Source: UBA12170 sp964293475
Lineage (GTDB): Bacteria; Bacteroidota; Bacteroidia; Bacteroidales; UBA12170
NCBI GenBank assembly: GCA_964293475.1
Contig: CAXYYJ010000017.1
Location: 26,081 to 90,080 of the forward strand
Direction of reading: 5' to 3'
DNA: 64,000 nt
Below the pieces are notes generated by a model. The model made no database searches and was not told where the DNA came from. It was given only the letters and a program-made list of their open reading frames with translations. Position 1 is the stretch's first letter. Every line of letters begins with the position of its first letter. This document shows positions 60,864 to 64,000 of this stretch, one piece after another. The translations under genes and the position numbers were made by a program.

Positions 60864-62852
60864 ATGAAGACATTTAAAAAGATACTCATTGCCAACCGCG
60901 GAGAAATCGCCGTTAGGATTATTAAAGCTGCCCACGAAATGGGAATTCAAACCGTGGCTGTTTATTCGCAGGCTGATAAAGAAGGATTGCATGTGCATTA
61001 TGCCACCGAATCCCGCTGCATTGGCCACGAATCGCTCGCCGATACATATCTGAATGTGGATAAAATTATGGAAGCGGCCAAAGCCACCGGTGCCGATGCC
61101 ATTCATCCGGGGTATGGTTTCCTGGCGGAAAATCCCAACTTAGTGGCGGCTTGCGAAGCAAATCAAATAGCTTTTATCGGGCCATCGACACAGGCCATAA
61201 AATTGATGGGAAATAAAATTGAAGCCCGCAATTTTGTGGAAAAACTGGGAATTCCCATGACCAAAGGTGTAACCGGTTCTCCTTTGGAACTCATTGAACT
61301 TGCCCGGCAAATCGAGCTACCCATATTAGTGAAAGCTGCTGCCGGCGGGGGAGGAAAAGGAATGAGAATTGTGCGAAACTGGGATGAACTTCAGCAGACT
61401 ATTGAGTCCACAAGCCGCGAAGCATTGGCCTATTTTGGCGATGCCGAAGTGTATGTGGAGAAATATGTGGAGAATCCACGACATATCGAAATCCAGATTC
61501 TGGGCGACAAGCACGGCAATATCATTCATCTTTATGAGCGTGAGTGTTCCATTCAACGCCGGTATCAGAAAATTATTGAAGAATCTCCCAGCCCAACATT
61601 AACCCCCGAAATCAGGGAAAAAATGGGTCAAGCCGCGGTGGATATCGCCAAAGCCATTGGCTATTACAGCGCTGGAACCATAGAATTTCTGGTGGATGCT
61701 CAATTGAACTTCTATTTTCTGGAGATGAATACCCGCATTCAGGTGGAGCATCCTGTAACCGAAATGGTAACAGGAGTTGATATTGTTGCTGAGCAAATCA
61801 GGGCTGCTGCCGGAAATGCACTTTCCTACGCTCAGTCTCAGATTATACAGAAAGGTCATGCCATCGAAGCACGGATTTATGCCGAAGATCCAGCCAACGA
61901 TTTTCGCCCGGCTCCCGGTCATATCCACTATTACAAAAGCCCCATGGGAAATCATATCCGCATCGATAGCGGAATAGCTGGAGCCACCGAGATTAAGAGC
62001 TTTTTCGATCCCATGATTAGCAAGTTGATTGTTTGGGGAGAAAATCGCGCGCAAGCTACTACCGGCATCATCAGTGCGCTGGAAGATTATGTGATTCTCG
62101 GAATTCAGACCAATATTTCTTTCATGTTGCAGCTTTTACGTCAAAAAGCATTCATTAACAATGAGATATCAACCAAATACTGCGATGTTCATGCCAAAAC
62201 AATAGTGCAGGAATCGGAGCTGGAGAAATCGAAAATCCCCCTGGAAGCCATTGCGGCAGCACATATTTCCAAATTGCTGTACCCATTTACAAAATCTCAG
62301 GGAGTTTGGGGCGAAATAGGTTTCTGGCGCATGTTGATGGAGTTTAAACTACTCATTAACGATGCCACAAAAGTATTTCAGGTTAAGGATAAACAGACAT
62401 CAGAGTTTACTCTTCTTAGCGAAGGAAACGCCCATTTTTGTCAGGTTTTGGATGCAGATGAAAACTATACAAGATTGGTTATCAATGAGAAAGAATTTGA
62501 GCTGTATTCATCCGAAAACAGTCAGGGTTCGTTTGATTTCTGGGTTCAGGGGCATCAGTTAACCATTTCCGATCTCAATCATCTGCCCACCCATGATTTT
62601 TATGAATCAAGCCACGAATCAGCTGGTGGAAGTCATATCAAGTCGCCCATGCCCGGCAAAGTGATAAAACTGTTGGCTCAAAAAGGCCAAACGGTGAAAA
62701 AAGGAGAAACACTGGTGATTGTGGAAGCCATGAAAATGGAAAACAATATTCTTGCTCCCCGCGATGGCATCATCGACGAGATTTTTGTAAAAGCCGGTGA
62801 TATGGTCGATGGGTCGAAAGTATTGTTAAATCTGGAAGAATCAGACTCTTAG
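60864..62852 (+). CDS. Acyl-CoA carboxylase alpha subunit: biotin carboxylase with biotin carrier
   Basis: A 662-aa protein. The biotin carboxylase part (about 1-450) shows KILIANRGEIAVRIIKAAHEMGI, HPGYGFLAEN, AAAGGGGKGMRIV, EMNTRIQVEHPVTEMVTG. The C-terminal carrier ends with EAMKMENN, where the Lys is biotinylated by BirA (gene at 35101). It pairs with the beta subunit at 56467. It belongs to the alpha type of methylcrotonyl/propionyl-CoA carboxylases. Confidence 0.94.
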   Translation: MKTFKKILIANRGEIAVRIIKAAHEMGIQTVAVYSQADKEGLHVHYATESRCIGHESLADTYLNVDKIMEAAKATGADAIHPGYGFLAENPNLVAACEANQIAFIGPSTQAIKLMGNKIEARNFVEKLGIPMTKGVTGSPLELIELARQIELPILVKAAAGGGGKGMRIVRNWDELQQTIESTSREALAYFGDAEVYVEKYVENPRHIEIQILGDKHGNIIHLYERECSIQRRYQKIIEESPSPTLTPEIREKMGQAAVDIAKAIGYYSAGTIEFLVDAQLNFYFLEMNTRIQVEHPVTEMVTGVDIVAEQIRAAAGNALSYAQSQIIQKGHAIEARIYAEDPANDFRPAPGHIHYYKSPMGNHIRIDSGIAGATEIKSFFDPMISKLIVWGENRAQATTGIISALEDYVILGIQTNISFMLQLLRQKAFINNEISTKYCDVHAKTIVQESELEKSKIPLEAIAAAHISKLLYPFTKSQGVWGEIGFWRMLMEFKLLINDATKVFQVKDKQTSEFTLLSEGNAHFCQVLDADENYTRLVINEKEFELYSSENSQGSFDFWVQGHQLTISDLNHLPTHDFYESSHESAGGSHIKSPMPGKVIKLLAQKGQTVKKGETLVIVEAMKMENNILAPRDGIIDEIFVKAGDMVDGSKVLLNLEESDS

Positions 62853-62915
62853 GAGCAAAACTGACAAAAAGGAATTGTATTCATCATTATAACAATCGAT
62901 TAAAAAACATAGAAC

Positions 62916-64000
62916 ATGAATTTTGATTTAACTGAAGAACAGGAACTAATCAGGCAAACCGTCAGGGATTTTGCCGAGAGGGAAATCAAGCCCATAGCCC
63001 AAAAGCTCGACGAGGAAGAGACTTTCTCCACCGATATAACTAAGAAAATGGGTGAATTAGGGTTGTTTGGCATGTATTTGCCCGAAAAATATGGAGGACA
63101 AGGCTTAGATAACCTCAGCTATATTATAGCAGTGGAAGAGCTGGCCCGGGTGGATGGTTCACAGGCGGCAACTCTGGCGGCTCATAACTCATTGGGAATA
63201 GGTCCTTTGTATTATTATGGCACCGAAGAACAAAAGTTGAAATACCTTCCCATGCTCTGCACCGGCGAAGCACTGTGGGCTTTTGGTCTCACCGAACCCG
63301 AAGCAGGTTCTGACAGCCGCGGAAGCAAAACCACGGCCAAATTAGAAAATGGTCAGTGGCGGATCAATGGAAGCAAAATATTCATCACCAATGGCTCCGA
63401 AGAGATTTCTATGGGTGCTACAGTTCAGGCAGTTACGCGTGTAAATGAAGATGGTTCCAAGGAATTTACCACCATTATTGTGGAAAAGGGAACTCCCGGA
63501 TTTAAGCGGGTTCAAATGCACGGAAAGCTCATGTGGCGCGCTTCGGACACATCGGAACTCTATTTCGACGATTGCCAGGTGCCCGAAGCAAATCTTTTGG
63601 GGAAAGTGGGACAAGGCAGTAAAATCATGCTTTCAACCTTAGACAATGGCCGCCTTTCCATAGGTGCCATGGGATTGGGCCTGGCTCAGGGAGCTTTCGA
63701 AATGGCTCTTCAATACGCCAACGAGCGCAAGCAGTTTGGCAAACCCATTTCCAAGTTTCAAATCAACGCTTTCAAATTGGCCGATATGGCCATGCAGATA
63801 GAGCTCGCCCGTAACCTTCTCTACAAAGCCTGCTGGCTCAAGGATAATGGCCGCCCATTTGCCAAAGAAGCCGCAATGTCGAAGCTGTATTGCAGCGAAG
63901 TGGCTAAGTCTGTCGCTGACGAAGCCGCACAGATTCATGGCGGTTATGGTTTGATGAAAGATTACCCCATCGAGCGGTTTTACCGCGATCAGCGGTTGCT
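62916..64000 (+). CDS. Acyl-CoA dehydrogenase, cut by the right edge
   Basis: 361 codons are visible from ATG 62916 and the frame is open at the window end; the usual length is about 380. It has the N-terminal helical part (NFDLTEEQELIRQTVRDFA), FGLTEPEAGSDSRG, the middle beta domain and the C-terminal four-helix part (FGKPISKFQINAFKLADM, IHGGYGLMKDYPIERFYRD). It uses FAD and passes electrons to ETF. In this operon it would most likely act on isovaleryl-CoA. Confidence 0.93.
   Translation, partial: MNFDLTEEQELIRQTVRDFAEREIKPIAQKLDEEETFSTDITKKMGELGLFGMYLPEKYGGQGLDNLSYIIAVEELARVDGSQAATLAAHNSLGIGPLYYYGTEEQKLKYLPMLCTGEALWAFGLTEPEAGSDSRGSKTTAKLENGQWRINGSKIFITNGSEEISMGATVQAVTRVNEDGSKEFTTIIVEKGTPGFKRVQMHGKLMWRASDTSELYFDDCQVPEANLLGKVGQGSKIMLSTLDNGRLSIGAMGLGLAQGAFEMALQYANERKQFGKPISKFQINAFKLADMAMQIELARNLLYKACWLKDNGRPFAKEAAMSKLYCSEVAKSVADEAAQIHGGYGLMKDYPIERFYRDQRL

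Overview
The window looks like chromosomal DNA of a Bacteroidota member (order not resolved; a Bacteroidales/Marinilabiliales-type genome would fit). The signs are many starts preceded by the phylum's TAnnTTTG -7 promoter element with no clear Shine-Dalgarno, lineage-typical families (DUF3276/PUR protein, DUF5683 protein, Gcw_chp-type porin, short MetX, PAS-rich hybrid kinases, small beta-barrels) and moderate-to-low GC with AT-rich spacers. No rRNA, tRNA, insertion sequence or CRISPR array was recognised.

Layout. 1-3479: a multi-PAS histidine kinase on the minus strand, cut by the left edge. 3.7-9.6 kb: smpB, a secreted thioredoxin-fold protein, a lipoprotein, a STAS-like protein, menD (menaquinone) and lpdA (dihydrolipoamide dehydrogenase). 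9.8-14.5 kb: a NarX/NarL-like two-component pair, then a Gcw_chp/TorF-like porin and an ammonium transporter, probably one nitrogen-responsive unit with a dyad upstream of the porin. 14.6-18.8 kb: a zinc-ribbon protein, glycosylasparaginase and GH20 hexosaminidase (N-glycan breakdown), and a small membrane protein. 18.9-32.4 kb is the accessory part: a GNAT enzyme, an 8-kb PAS/PocR hybrid kinase with a recent internal duplication, two Crp/Fnr regulators around a short-chain dehydrogenase and a broken methyltransferase, an outer-membrane barrel and a class C beta-lactamase-fold hydrolase. 33-38.9 kb: ExbB-ExbD-TonB, BirA, pyrE with an SRPBCC protein, a Nudix hydrolase and a DUF819 permease. 38.9-44.4 kb: envelope proteins (barrel, TPR, SPOR, PKD lipoprotein) and a DUF3276 protein. 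44.6-48.1 kb: parA-parB-DUF5683-dapB and a heme-type membrane protein.

48.2-53.4 kb is the most interesting part. thrA, metX and metY lie on the minus strand and cover aspartate to homocysteine. Upstream of metY are two consecutive methionine-codon-rich leader peptides (23 and 26 codons, 6 and 9 Met). Each is followed by an intrinsic terminator, and each contains a segment that can pair with the 5' arm of that terminator. This reads as a tandem ribosome-mediated methionine attenuator. I saw no SAM riboswitch. Next to it is a four-unit, exactly 33-bp-period intergenic repeat.

53.7-56 kb: ywbE, a DEAD-box RNA helicase and an outer-membrane protein. 56.4-64 kb: a plus-strand operon of acyl-CoA carboxylase beta subunit, acetyl-CoA synthetase, enoyl-CoA hydratase, biotin-carrying alpha subunit and acyl-CoA dehydrogenase (cut by the right edge). 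The set matches leucine/isovalerate catabolism through methylcrotonyl-CoA.
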